Shown in pieces: positions 24,214 to 32,140 of a stretch of DNA of 53,010 bases. The stretch is from a virus. The stretch lies in IMG/VR virus record IMGVR_UViG_3300034631_000008, positions 1 through 53,010 of that record, one strand, 5' to 3'. A program made the position numbers and the translations under genes. The notes beneath the pieces were generated by a model. It had not been told where the DNA came from. It made no database searches and was given only the letters and a program-made list of their open reading frames with translations. Within the stretch, counting starts at the first letter, position 1, and every line of letters starts with the position of its first letter.

Positions 24214-24420
24214 ATGACGACCGATCCCGACCGCCCCATGAAGACGCTGATCCTCGACCTGATGATCGAGGTGAAGGAACTGCGGATGCAGGTCAGCCGG
24301 ATGGAAGAGGCCGCAGACCGCCGGCACCGCATCGTCATGGACGCGATCGAGCCGGAGTTCGAGGAAGTCGATCCGCCGGCCGATGTAAGCGGCCCGCTGT
24401 CGGAATGGATGAAGCGCTAG
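24214..24420 (+). CDS. Small helical protein on the opposite strand
   Basis: A 68-residue protein, mostly one amphipathic helix (about residues 8-45, with heptad-like spacing in LDLMIEVKELRMQVSRMEE), so a coiled-coil oligomer is likely. The acidic tail ends SEWMKR. Its TAG (24418-24420) and the TAG of the minus-strand morphogenesis gene share the palindrome CTAG. An upstream GTG at 24196 is a possible start, but ATG 24214 is preferred. Function unknown; it looks like a small cargo gene. Confidence 0.55.
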   Translation: MTTDPDRPMKTLILDLMIEVKELRMQVSRMEEAADRRHRIVMDAIEPEFEEVDPPADVSGPLSEWMKR

Positions 24421-25244
24421 AACCGCTCCCCGTCGATCACCACCACGCCGCGCGCGACACACCGGCACTGGATCGGCTGCCCCGGCGGCAACCCGCCTTC
24501 CGCACCTGTGGGCTCGCCGTAGGCGTATTCCTTACCCTCCAGCGCCCGGTGCCGCTCCCGGACCCTCTCGTCTTGGCTCGTCGACCAGATGTAGTGCGTC
24601 AGCCCCGCCTGCTGGTGCCGGATCCGGTTCAGGTCCGACGTCAGCTTCGCCGTCTGGTCCCGCGCGATCAACTTCGCCCGGCTGTCCAGCACCCCGAACT
24701 CTTCGGTCATGCGCTTTCGCAACTGCGCCGCTGTCTGCCCCTGCAGCACCGCCTGGTAGGTGGCCTGCTCGACCCGCTTCACCGCATCATCGCCGAGCGA
24801 CCGGATCAGGCTCGCATTCCGCGCCGCCGCCGTGGTCAGGTAGTCGGCCAGATCCTCCTGGCTCACCACCGCGGCGATATCGATCCCGATGGTCGACCGG
24901 ACCGAGGCCAGCCACTTCTTGGTGTGCCGCTCGCTTTCCAGCCGAAGGATGCGCCCGACCATGCCCTCGGCAATGACGCCGAGGCTGACGGCGAGGTCCC
25001 GGAGACCCCGGAAGATGTATTCGCCTATCGCGTCCTGCGTCACTGCGGCCCGCTGGCGCGCGATCTCGGCTTCAGCGGCCGGAAGCACGTCGGAGCGCAC
25101 CGTGGCCGCCAGTGACCTCAGCATGGCGCGGAGGGCGCGGACGTATTCGGTCTGCGCGCCCCGGCTGTCGGCTATCGGAGGGAGGGTGATCGAGGCGCGG
25201 CGGGTCTTAGTGGCCGCCATGCGGGAGAGGCTGTAGGTTTGCAC
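24417..25244 (-). CDS. Head morphogenesis protein (Mu F-like)
   Basis: A 275-residue minor head protein. The C-terminal region has the Mu-F / SPP1-gp7 signature: the helical stretch ending ARDQTAKLTSDLNRIR, then IWSTSQDERVRERHRALEG, and PIQCRCVARGV with its Cys pair. It is needed for capsid assembly with the portal. GTG 25244 is chosen because AGGAAG lies about six bases before it; ATG 25220 is the alternative and would shorten it by eight residues. Confidence 0.88.
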   Translation of the reverse strand: MQTYSLSRMAATKTRRASITLPPIADSRGAQTEYVRALRAMLRSLAATVRSDVLPAAEAEIARQRAAVTQDAIGEYIFRGLRDLAVSLGVIAEGMVGRILRLESERHTKKWLASVRSTIGIDIAAVVSQEDLADYLTTAAARNASLIRSLGDDAVKRVEQATYQAVLQGQTAAQLRKRMTEEFGVLDSRAKLIARDQTAKLTSDLNRIRHQQAGLTHYIWSTSQDERVRERHRALEGKEYAYGEPTGAEGGLPPGQPIQCRCVARGVVVIDGERF

Positions 25245-25306
25245 AGTGAGCTTCCTGACTGCCTCGAAGTGTGCAAGCCTGCAATTCGACAACGGAGGAG
25301 GAGCGC

Positions 25307-25573
25307 ATGACGGTCTTTATCGTCGCCTACGATCTCAATCAGGTGGGGCAGAACTACACGTGCATCACGCGCAAGCTGGAAGCCCTGCCCTACTGCCACG
25401 CTCAAGGCTCGGTATGGTTTGTTGACTGGCATGGAACAGCATCATCATTGCGCGACCACTTGGCTTCGTGCTGCGATGCTAACGACAAGCTTTTCGTAGA
25501 CCCTGTCTCGAACACGTGGGCCGGCAGAGGCATGCCCAACTGTGGCACATGGTTGAACGGCAGAGGCTTATAG
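25307..25573 (+). CDS. Cas2/SinR-like small protein
   Basis: An 88-residue protein that begins MTVFIVAYDLNQVGQNY, with a hydrophobic first strand ending in Y-D-L and Asp9 in the position of the Cas2 active-site Asp. It continues with a helix, the strand SVWFVDW, a helix (LRDHLASCC), then DKLFVDPV. This is the ferredoxin-like pattern of the Cas2 / VapD / SinR-like group. The start has a strong GGAGG site. No CRISPR array or cas1 is present, so it is not a CRISPR component. It is a plus-strand gene in the head operon; its stop overlaps the portal stop by six bases. A nuclease-toxin or counter-defence role is possible but unproven. Confidence 0.65.
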   Translation: MTVFIVAYDLNQVGQNYTCITRKLEALPYCHAQGSVWFVDWHGTASSLRDHLASCCDANDKLFVDPVSNTWAGRGMPNCGTWLNGRGL

Positions 25574-27391
25574 CTTTCTTCCCGCCGCCCAATCCTCGTT
25601 CACCTCCTCGAATATCTCCGGGCCCAGCACGATTTCGCCCTGGTACGGCTCGATCTCGGCCAACGGGCGCTTGTCGCCGTAGCTGATCGTGATGTGGGGC
25701 TGGTACTCGGGATGATCCCACGTGGCGCCGGCCTCGATGATCTCCCGGTGCCGCCAACGAAGGTCGGACGCGGTGAACAGCAGCACGGTGGCCTCGCCGA
25801 AGCGCTCCATCTGCCTCGGCCCGCCGGCGCCGATCTCCAGCTTGGGCGACCACGATTCCCCGACGGCGAACCAGTCGACCGGCTGCCGGCTATAGATGAT
25901 CGTCACGTGCAGGTCGGGCACGATGTCCGTCATCCCCTGCGACTTCGCCCAAGCGGCAATCTCAGCGGCGTTCAGCACGTCCCTGCGCACATACAGCGTC
26001 CGGGGCGCGGCATCGTTCGCAGCGGCCTGCATGCGGGTCACATTGCCCGGCGCCACCGGCGGCACGACCTCCGGCTCTTCCGCACGCTCGCCGAAGTCAA
26101 TCGCGTCGCCCTCGGCCTCAGCTTCGTCCAGCGCGTTCTCGAAGCCTGGATAGAGCCCGTCCTCGATGATCTGGTTCTGCCGGCCCTTGGCGAGCACACT
26201 GTCGGGCATCACACCGGAGTTGATGTCGATCTGGAACGCCTGCGCCTTCTTCAGCGCGACCTCGGCCTTGTCCTTCTCGCTCATTTGCGAGAGCGGCGAC
26301 CACTCGTAGTAGACCTCCGCCGGCCGCTCGCCGAGCGCAGACCGGATCAGCGCCTCGTCGAGATTGTAGATCGCCGGCTGCAGCTCGAGCTTCTGCATGC
26401 TCTCGATGCGGTCGTGATAGTTCTTCATATCGCTTTCGCCGGTGGCGTTCATGCCGGCGGGCGACTGCCCCAGGAGGCGGGTGGCTGGAATATCGGCCGC
26501 GCCCGAGACGATGATCAGGAACTGCTGCAGGACCTCCGGCAGCTGCGAAAAGCTGATCTGCTTTCGGTCGTAGGTCTCGTTCGCGTCCCGGATCAAGGCC
26601 CGGTTCATCGACTTGCCGACGTTGGCCAGCAGGAAGCGCTCCAGCAGCCGGCTGCGGTACTCCGGATCGGCGACCATCGACATGAAGTCCGGCACGCCGA
26701 ACACGTCGATATTGGCCTCGAACACCAGGCTGGCGATGTTGGCCGCCGTGCTGTCGGCGTTCTTGATCGCGCTGAACACTGCCTGCAGCGAGCTTTCGCC
26801 CCAGCCGCGGTTCGGACCCTGTGCCAGCCAGACGTCCGGGTGAGGCTGCCCGGTGAACACCACCAGCCGCGACGGGTGGATGTTGGCGAACGCCACTCGT
26901 CCCGTGACCTGATAATCCTTCGGCCGCCCGTAGGTCTCGGCCAGAGCGTCCTGATCCAGTTCGCCGGCGATCACCTCTCGGCGCGAGAGGACCGTCAGGT
27001 ATTTCAGCCCGCCCTTGCCCAGTCCGTCCAGGCGCAGCGGCTGATCCGGCGCCTGGTCTGTGCCCATGTAGATCGCCGCGCCGCCCCACAGCCGCGCCTT
27101 GATCCGCGCGTCCAGAAGCTTCTGCCACAGCCCGAGCCGCATCTCCTCGGCTTCGATGGCCTCGATCTGGTCGTTCTCGGCCTGCCAGTCCCGGCCCTTG
27201 CGGATGGAGTCCATCGCCGGGATGTTGACGATCTTCTGCGGCAGCCAGGAGCCCTGGTAGGCGTAGAGCAGCTGCTCGTCGGTCAGGAACGACGGCCCGT
27301 AGTAGGTGCCGGCCGCCTTGTCCCGTGCCGGGTCCCCCATGCCGGAGGTCAGCGCCAGAAGGCTATCCGTCTGAAGCTGAGTTCCGGTCAT
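25568..27391 (-). CDS. Portal protein (DUF1073) fused to Acb1-like domain
   Basis: A 607-residue protein. Residues 1-430 are the DUF1073 portal, which forms the DNA gate of the capsid (LPQKIVNIPAMDSIRKGRDWQ, NRGWGESSLQAV, SGAADIPATRLLGQSPAGMNATGE). After an acidic linker, residues 463-607 form a separate domain with two HxT motifs, H495-V-T497 and H566-I-T568. This marks the 2H phosphodiesterase fold. The arrangement fits Acb1, the phage enzyme that destroys cyclic nucleotides made by CBASS defence. The domain would enter the cell, or be made late, as part of the portal. It follows the large terminase gene after three bases. Confidence 0.9.
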   Translation of the reverse strand: MTGTQLQTDSLLALTSGMGDPARDKAAGTYYGPSFLTDEQLLYAYQGSWLPQKIVNIPAMDSIRKGRDWQAENDQIEAIEAEEMRLGLWQKLLDARIKARLWGGAAIYMGTDQAPDQPLRLDGLGKGGLKYLTVLSRREVIAGELDQDALAETYGRPKDYQVTGRVAFANIHPSRLVVFTGQPHPDVWLAQGPNRGWGESSLQAVFSAIKNADSTAANIASLVFEANIDVFGVPDFMSMVADPEYRSRLLERFLLANVGKSMNRALIRDANETYDRKQISFSQLPEVLQQFLIIVSGAADIPATRLLGQSPAGMNATGESDMKNYHDRIESMQKLELQPAIYNLDEALIRSALGERPAEVYYEWSPLSQMSEKDKAEVALKKAQAFQIDINSGVMPDSVLAKGRQNQIIEDGLYPGFENALDEAEAEGDAIDFGERAEEPEVVPPVAPGNVTRMQAAANDAAPRTLYVRRDVLNAAEIAAWAKSQGMTDIVPDLHVTIIYSRQPVDWFAVGESWSPKLEIGAGGPRQMERFGEATVLLFTASDLRWRHREIIEAGATWDHPEYQPHITISYGDKRPLAEIEPYQGEIVLGPEIFEEVNEDWAAGRKL

Positions 27392-27394
27392 CGG

Positions 27395-28912
27395 TTACCT
27401 GACATTGTCGAGCGAGTAGGTGCTGTGTCCGGCCATCTCGCCGACGGCATCGATGAAGGGATCGACCTGGTCGTCGAACGATCCGTCGGGGAACGCTGCG
27501 ACCTCGGCCTCGAAATCCTTGAGCCACGGTGCCGCCTTGGGCAGCACCACCAGCCCGGCCGCGCAGGACGGAACCACGTCAAGCGCGCGGGTGTACTTGT
27601 CCTTCTCGCGCTGGATCGCGATCACCGGGATGGACTTGCGCTGCAGCGACTGGATCAGCCCCGTTCCCGAGACCTTGTCCTCGATCGCCATCTTGCGCAG
27701 GTGGCCGTACCGGCCCGCATCCATCGCCTTGCAGCGGGTCCACAGCGCGATCGCCGTGCTTTCCAGTTCCGGCGCCTCGAACCGCCCGCGGACGAGGTCC
27801 AGCAGGTAGGCCTTGCCGTCCCTGCCCGCGCCCCAGTGCTCCAGCACCGTGTAGTCGTTGCGTTCCTTGGTCTTCTGCGCCGTGTCTACGTAGATGCCGC
27901 GCCAGGCCAGCGACGGCACCTCATCATACCGGCCCCACCACTCCGTCTTGAACAGGTTGCCGCCGGCCACCACCGGATCCTGCATCGACTGCCCGGCGAA
28001 GACCTGCGGCGAGCTCTGCAGGACCTTGATCTGGTCGACGGTGTGCTTCTCGGCCCACAGCGGCCCCGTCGGCAGCCCGTGGCGGATCATCGTGACGTCG
28101 CCCGCCGGCGCCTCGTCTTCCCCGTCGATGAGGATCGGCAGCTTCAGCAGATGCCAGTGCTCACCGGAGTCCTGCAGCAGGTGCGCGGTGAAGTCGTCGA
28201 CGTGCAGCCGCTGCATGATCACGATCACCGGCACGTCTTCATGCGCCAGGCGAGACCGGAAGGTGTTCTCCCACCGCTCGTTGATGAACTTCCGCGTCGT
28301 GTCCGACGAGGCATCGTCCGGCTTCAGCGGATCGTCGATCACCAGCGCGCCGGTGAACCCCGGTTCGGCCAGGATGCCGGCGCGAAAGCCCGTGATTGGC
28401 TCACCCGACGCCGCGGCGCGAAGGTGGCCGCCATCAGTGGTCCGCCACAGCCCCTTCGCGTTCGTATCGATGCGCATGCGGACGGGCCAGTGAGCCTGGT
28501 AGCCGTCGAGATTGATGACGTCCTTCACCTTGGACGAGTTGTCCAGCGCCAGCGCCTGCGCGTAGCTGGCATGGATGAACCGGGCGCGCGGATTGATCGC
28601 GAAGCCCCGGGCGATGAAGTTGACCACCGCCAGCTCGGTCTTCCCGTAGCCGGGCGGCACATTGATGATCAGCCGGCGGATCGTGCCTGTGAAGACCTGG
28701 TCGAGCGCGTCGCAGATGACCCGGTGGAACGCCGCAACTGAGAACGGCTGGCCTTCCTTCTCGACGAAGAACTTGCGGGTGAAATCGAGATGCGACCGCA
28801 GCAGGCGTTCCCGCTCGGCCGCCCGGTCCTCCTCAGTCTTCCTCGCCTCCCGCTCCGCCCGGATCGCCGTCAACAATGCCGATCTGGACAAGTGCACGTT
28901 CAAGGGCTTCAA
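27395..28912 (-). CDS. Terminase large subunit
   Basis: A 505-residue packaging motor. The ATPase domain has Walker A PPGYGKT (about 86-92) and Walker B ALVIDDP (about 189-195). The C-terminal nuclease domain has a VDTA acidic motif near residue 346 and further acidic residues around FDDQVDP. It cuts and pumps phage DNA into the head. The start is uncertain: there is no ATG, the TTG at 28912 has GGAG ten bases upstream, and GTG 28897 is an alternative. Either start overlaps the small-subunit gene by 65-80 bases. Confidence 0.94.
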   Translation of the reverse strand: MKPLNVHLSRSALLTAIRAEREARKTEEDRAAERERLLRSHLDFTRKFFVEKEGQPFSVAAFHRVICDALDQVFTGTIRRLIINVPPGYGKTELAVVNFIARGFAINPRARFIHASYAQALALDNSSKVKDVINLDGYQAHWPVRMRIDTNAKGLWRTTDGGHLRAAASGEPITGFRAGILAEPGFTGALVIDDPLKPDDASSDTTRKFINERWENTFRSRLAHEDVPVIVIMQRLHVDDFTAHLLQDSGEHWHLLKLPILIDGEDEAPAGDVTMIRHGLPTGPLWAEKHTVDQIKVLQSSPQVFAGQSMQDPVVAGGNLFKTEWWGRYDEVPSLAWRGIYVDTAQKTKERNDYTVLEHWGAGRDGKAYLLDLVRGRFEAPELESTAIALWTRCKAMDAGRYGHLRKMAIEDKVSGTGLIQSLQRKSIPVIAIQREKDKYTRALDVVPSCAAGLVVLPKAAPWLKDFEAEVAAFPDGSFDDQVDPFIDAVGEMAGHSTYSLDNVR

Positions 28913-29216
28913 GCTCCGTGTCCGTCATCCCCTTCAGCTTGGTGACGTCGATCGTTGGGATGGGGCCACCTGTCGGGCCACCGTGGCGATGATCCTGCGT
29001 CGGTCTTCCCCAGCCTCGGTCGAGCACGCTGTTGGCTGCTGTGGCACGTGCTGCCGCCGGCGCAGCGGCGTCGCTCATGATCGACGTGAGAACGCCGATA
29101 GCCGTTTCGGTATGGTCCCGGGCGATCTCGGTCAGCGTGCGCTTCTGCTGAGCGTTGATTTTGGTGGACGAGCCCGGCCTGCGACCGGCGCCTGGTCGCT
29201 TTCCGCCGCGCGCCAT
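28833..29216 (-). CDS. Terminase small subunit-like protein
   Basis: A 127-residue protein that begins with the GGKRPGAGRRPGS motif common to small terminase subunits. It continues with a helical core and ends in an acidic Gly-rich tail. It would recognise the phage DNA end and recruit the large subunit. It is directly upstream of, and overlaps, the large-subunit gene, which supports the call. Confidence 0.85.
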   Translation of the reverse strand: MARGGKRPGAGRRPGSSTKINAQQKRTLTEIARDHTETAIGVLTSIMSDAAAPAAARATAANSVLDRGWGRPTQDHRHGGPTGGPIPTIDVTKLKGMTDTELEALERALVQIGIVDGDPGGAGGEED

Positions 29217-29234
29217 GTTTGATTACCTTTGATT

Positions 29235-29924
29235 ATGCGAATGGAGCTCTTTGTGAAGATCAAGGTCGAATATGACAAATCCGGTTATCAGATGGGCCTC
29301 CAATTTACCGGTCTCAAACGATGCCCCCACTGCTCCATCGCTTCTCCGAACTACTGGCGAGTTTGGGCAACCACTGGCTATAGCCCCCACACAGATAATT
29401 CCGCAGACAGGTTGTGGGGCGCCTATCACTGCAGGTCTTGCGGCTCGATCATCGCCGTCAGGGGCGCCCCTTCTGAGGGGCAATCAGGATCAAGTTGGCT
29501 GAATATTGACGCGGTGTTCCCGGAGGCACCTGTCGCCCACGATGATCTGCCGGACGCAGCACGCCGCTTCTTGCAACAGGCGTATGAGACTCTTCATGCA
29601 CCCGACGCCGCCGCCATGATCGCAGGGAGCGCTGTCGACGCAATGCTGAAGGCCAAAGGTTACGCAGACGGAAGTCTGTATTCACGTATTGATTTGGCTC
29701 TGAAGGACAACGTGCTGACTCAGGGGATGGCGGACTGGGCCCACTCAGTAAGACTGGGTTCGAACAGACCGCGGCATGCTGATAAGGATAGCCCCCACGT
29801 TCTCGAGGAAGAGGCACGACAATCGGTCGATTTCGCGGAAGCTTTGGGGAACTTTCTATTCGTTCTCACGGCTCGGATCGAACGTGGCATCGTTGCTGCG
29901 ACGACCAAATCGCCGGAAGCCTAG
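29235..29924 (+). CDS. Zinc-ribbon DUF4145-like protein
   Basis: A 229-residue protein. The N-terminal part has CPHC (near 30-33) and CRSC (near 66-69), a split zinc ribbon. The C-terminal half (about 105-220) is a helical DUF4145-type domain with the segment AAAMIAGSAVDAMLKAKGYADGSL and a following HADKDSPHVLEEEA. DUF4145 occurs alone and fused to restriction or toxin-type proteins; its activity is unknown. It sits on the opposite strand just upstream of the small terminase gene and is less GC-rich than its neighbours. The start is uncertain (ATG 29235 or 29241; no ribosome site visible). Likely cargo with a defence or exclusion role; inference only. Confidence 0.75.
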   Translation: MRMELFVKIKVEYDKSGYQMGLQFTGLKRCPHCSIASPNYWRVWATTGYSPHTDNSADRLWGAYHCRSCGSIIAVRGAPSEGQSGSSWLNIDAVFPEAPVAHDDLPDAARRFLQQAYETLHAPDAAAMIAGSAVDAMLKAKGYADGSLYSRIDLALKDNVLTQGMADWAHSVRLGSNRPRHADKDSPHVLEEEARQSVDFAEALGNFLFVLTARIERGIVAATTKSPEA

Positions 29925-30062
29925 TCGGCCGTCCAGCTTTTGCGGGTTCGCGACCAGATGGCGCCCCACACTCGGGATCGCCTTCACCACGCCCTTGATG
30001 CCGGCCTTGGCGCGGGCCTCGGCAAGGATGCGGCGGCGCTCGGCGCAGGATTTGCAGGACAC
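29856..30062 (-). CDS. Small CxxC protein upstream of terminase
   Basis: A 68-residue basic protein with CKSC at residues 3-6, followed by an Arg/Ala-rich helix (AERRRILAEARAKAGIKG). Similar small 'CxxC plus helix' proteins are common near phage packaging genes. GTG 30062 is chosen for its GAGG site eight bases upstream; TTG 30083 would add seven residues. Its 3' part overlaps the DUF4145 gene by 69 bases on the other strand. Confidence 0.5.
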   Translation of the reverse strand: MSCKSCAERRRILAEARAKAGIKGVVKAIPSVGRHLVANPQKLDGRLGFRRFGRRSNDATFDPSRENE

Positions 30063-30130
30063 CGTAGATACCTCGACATCCAACTCGCGAGATGATTCAG
30101 TGAGCGCCGACGCCGGCTAGGAGAACGTCA

Positions 30131-30340
30131 ATGACCGAGAAGCCAACAAAGGTCCGCCAAGTCCGAAACGAGGGGACAGCGGACGAAGCAGTCACCTTCA
30201 CCGTCCTGCACAATGGCGGGGTCGCGGGACGCGGAATGTCTGAGGCCGAGGCAGACGCTCTGATCGCGGAGATCGAAGAGGTCGAAAACTCGCCCTACCC
30301 TGCCGACAATATGTCTGATGCCTTCCCGAACTTGAGATAG
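30131..30340 (+). CDS. Small hypothetical protein
   Basis: A 69-residue acidic protein with AGGAG eight bases before ATG 30131. The sequence has a central strand (AVTFTVLHNGGVAGRG) and a helix with EAEADALIAEIEEVE. No family is recognised. It is read against the leftward operon, like the other cargo-type genes. Confidence 0.6.
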   Translation: MTEKPTKVRQVRNEGTADEAVTFTVLHNGGVAGRGMSEAEADALIAEIEEVENSPYPADNMSDAFPNLR

Positions 30341-30355
30341 TGAATATCCCGCCGG

Positions 30356-30796
30356 TTACCTGAAGCCGCTGATCCGCTCCGCCACATCGACCAGATCGAC
30401 GCCGGCCATGCGCGCGTACCGCTGCAGCCCCAGCACTGCGCTTTCCTCCGCCTGCCAGTGCGACCAGTAACACCGACCCGTCGCTATCCTACAGGGCTTG
30501 CCTGCATGGATGTTCAGGAGCGTGCCGGCACATCCCCGGCTTATTGACCCCGCCCCGTTAGTCGCCTTCCGCAATGTTTCAGCGGATGTCGTTGGCCGGT
30601 GGGTCGTCTCTCGCCCGCGTTCGCCCGTCAGTGGTTTCGGACCCGTACGCTCCTGACTGGTGGCGGCGCCCGTCCAGGCCGGGACTTGATTATCCCGGCG
30701 GGGCGTCGCCCATTCCGAGACCGCCATATCGAAGGGAGTGGAACCGCTCAGCGTTGCATGCAGCGCCTTTCGGCATCGCCACCATACGGTGACCAC
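30356..30796 (-). CDS. Hypothetical protein, start uncertain
   Basis: The C-terminal third (GRCYWSHWQAEESAVLGLQR and on) looks like real protein: amphipathic, with W/C residues. The N-terminal part is Arg/Thr/Pro-rich and less convincing. GTG 30796 is the outer start and ATG 30727 the inner one; neither has a good ribosome site. It lies between DUF6362 and the small CxxC gene in the leftward operon. Confidence 0.4.
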   Translation of the reverse strand: MVTVWWRCRKALHATLSGSTPFDMAVSEWATPRRDNQVPAWTGAATSQERTGPKPLTGERGRETTHRPTTSAETLRKATNGAGSISRGCAGTLLNIHAGKPCRIATGRCYWSHWQAEESAVLGLQRYARMAGVDLVDVAERISGFR

Positions 30797-30837
30797 CGCC
30801 GCTCCCTACTCGTGCGAGGGCTGCCCCTCGAATTCTG

Positions 30838-31503
30838 TCACCCCGCCTTGCGCTCAGCCATCCGCCGTCGGCGCTCGTTCTGATCGTCGGCCCAAGTCGT
30901 GTCTCGATTGTCGGGATCGTTCGCGGGGATGGCGTCTGCCGCGTGCCATGATCCGATACCGTCGCTGGCCTCGAATGACGGCTTCGGCGCACCGTTCCCC
31001 ATCTTGCCAACGTCCATACCCGAAACCTGGGCGAGTGTGGACACCCTATTCCAATCAGGGGCTTGCAACGATTTTCCGTTTTTTCGGATTAACGCGGCAA
31101 CGATAGAGAATGCCGACAGGAGCCGCCGATCCGCCGTCCTACGCACGCGGCCGGTTTCCTTGCACCAGCGGGCGAAGGAGCCATAGCGCTTCGGGTTCGC
31201 CATGCTCGCGGACCATGCCAGGATCAGCTTACGATGCTCCAGATCGGGGATGAAGTCGATCAGCCAGCCGTGCATGACCTCGTCGGCACGGGAAATGGCG
31301 ACAGAGCTCGGCCGCCAGACGTTCGGGATCGGATCGTCCTCGCTACCGTCGGATTGCGTGGCCGGCCAGCAGGAGACGACTGCCGGCGGCCGGGTGAGCC
31401 GGGAACTGACATGCGCGTCGGTATCGATCGCCTCGACGAAGCGGGCCTTTACCACGATCATCATGTCGGCGATGACGGCCGCGTCTTCGGAAATGTCTCT
31501 CAT
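30838..31503 (-). CDS. DUF6362-like phage protein
   Basis: A 221-residue protein resembling DUF6362. The core runs from VWRPSSVAISRADEVMHGWL to a helical region with AWSASMANPKRYGSFARWCKETG, in which a helix-turn-helix-like segment can be seen (SFARWCKETGRVRRTADRRL). The C-terminal tail is charged and low in complexity. These proteins are encoded between replication and packaging genes of alphaproteobacterial phages and may regulate late genes. Its start overlaps the preceding stop by four bases. Confidence 0.72.
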   Translation of the reverse strand: MRDISEDAAVIADMMIVVKARFVEAIDTDAHVSSRLTRPPAVVSCWPATQSDGSEDDPIPNVWRPSSVAISRADEVMHGWLIDFIPDLEHRKLILAWSASMANPKRYGSFARWCKETGRVRRTADRRLLSAFSIVAALIRKNGKSLQAPDWNRVSTLAQVSGMDVGKMGNGAPKPSFEASDGIGSWHAADAIPANDPDNRDTTWADDQNERRRRMAERKAG

Positions 31504-31703
31504 GCTTTGCCCTCATTCCAGAGCCTGACGAGAGCCACGCCCTTGGCGGATGCCTGCCATCGCCGCGGCTTGCCTACGTAGGCGATGAACCCATGTCGGC
31601 GGAGCGCCTGCTTTGCCCTGTCCTCCGCTCTGTCGGATGACCTGATGTCGATGCCCGCCACACAGTTGCGGAGTACCTTCTTCTCCATGTCGCCGAAGAT
31701 CAT
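31500..31703 (-). CDS. Small hypothetical protein
   Basis: A 67-residue basic protein (MIFGDMEKKVLRNCVAG at the start; RRHGFIAYVGKPRRWQA in the middle). ATG 31703 overlaps the previous stop (ATGA), so translation is probably coupled; the longer upstream ORF is rejected. Possibly a nucleic-acid-binding regulator; no family recognised. Confidence 0.65.
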   Translation of the reverse strand: MIFGDMEKKVLRNCVAGIDIRSSDRAEDRAKQALRRHGFIAYVGKPRRWQASAKGVALVRLWNEGKA

Positions 31704-32140
31704 GCCGCTTCCTCTCCGAATAGATCGCCATCCACGGCCGTATCGAGCCGCTGGCGCAGTTCCATGAACAGGAAGGCCCGGAGCGTCTTCCGGACCTCCC
31801 ATGGCCGCAGGCGGGTTGCCTGGAGCCGCATTGCCCGAAGGTCGATCTTGTCGAACGCGTCGAGGAGTTCCCCGCCCCTCTCCACCCAGCGCGGCCGCTG
31901 CTCAAGCACGTCGCTCACGGCGCCGATCGTTTCGCTCCAGAGTTCGTCGCGATTGCCGCTGGTCTGCCGGATGCAGCGGAGCGTCAACAGCAGATGCCCA
32001 TCGCCCATCCTGTTGCGCACTTCGTGGAGCGTGGCGCGTGCGTGCGTCTCGGCGGGGCCCCGGCGGCGGAAGACCGGGCGGACCCGAATGCCAACCCCAT
32101 CAAGCAGCGCGTCGAGGGCTCCCTTGGGGCGCGAGGTCAT
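31700..32140 (-). CDS. Conserved-looking hypothetical protein
   Basis: A 146-residue helical protein with an Arg-rich N-terminal third and C-terminal LRAFLFMELRQRLDTAVDGDLFGEEAA. ATG 32140 overlaps the stop of the gene before it. It lies between the helicase-side genes and DUF6362 in a tightly packed operon. No domain assigned. Confidence 0.68.
   Translation of the reverse strand: MTSRPKGALDALLDGVGIRVRPVFRRRGPAETHARATLHEVRNRMGDGHLLLTLRCIRQTSGNRDELWSETIGAVSDVLEQRPRWVERGGELLDAFDKIDLRAMRLQATRLRPWEVRKTLRAFLFMELRQRLDTAVDGDLFGEEAA

Noticed and set aside
25307-25573. CRISPR-Cas locus suggested by the Cas2-like protein
   Set aside because: No repeats with regular spacers, no cas1 and no effector genes were seen anywhere in the window.
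25694-28741. A 1015-codon open frame on the plus strand
   Set aside because: It is antisense to the well-supported portal and large terminase genes; the translation is Arg/Leu/His-rich low-complexity, typical of antisense frames in GC-rich DNA.
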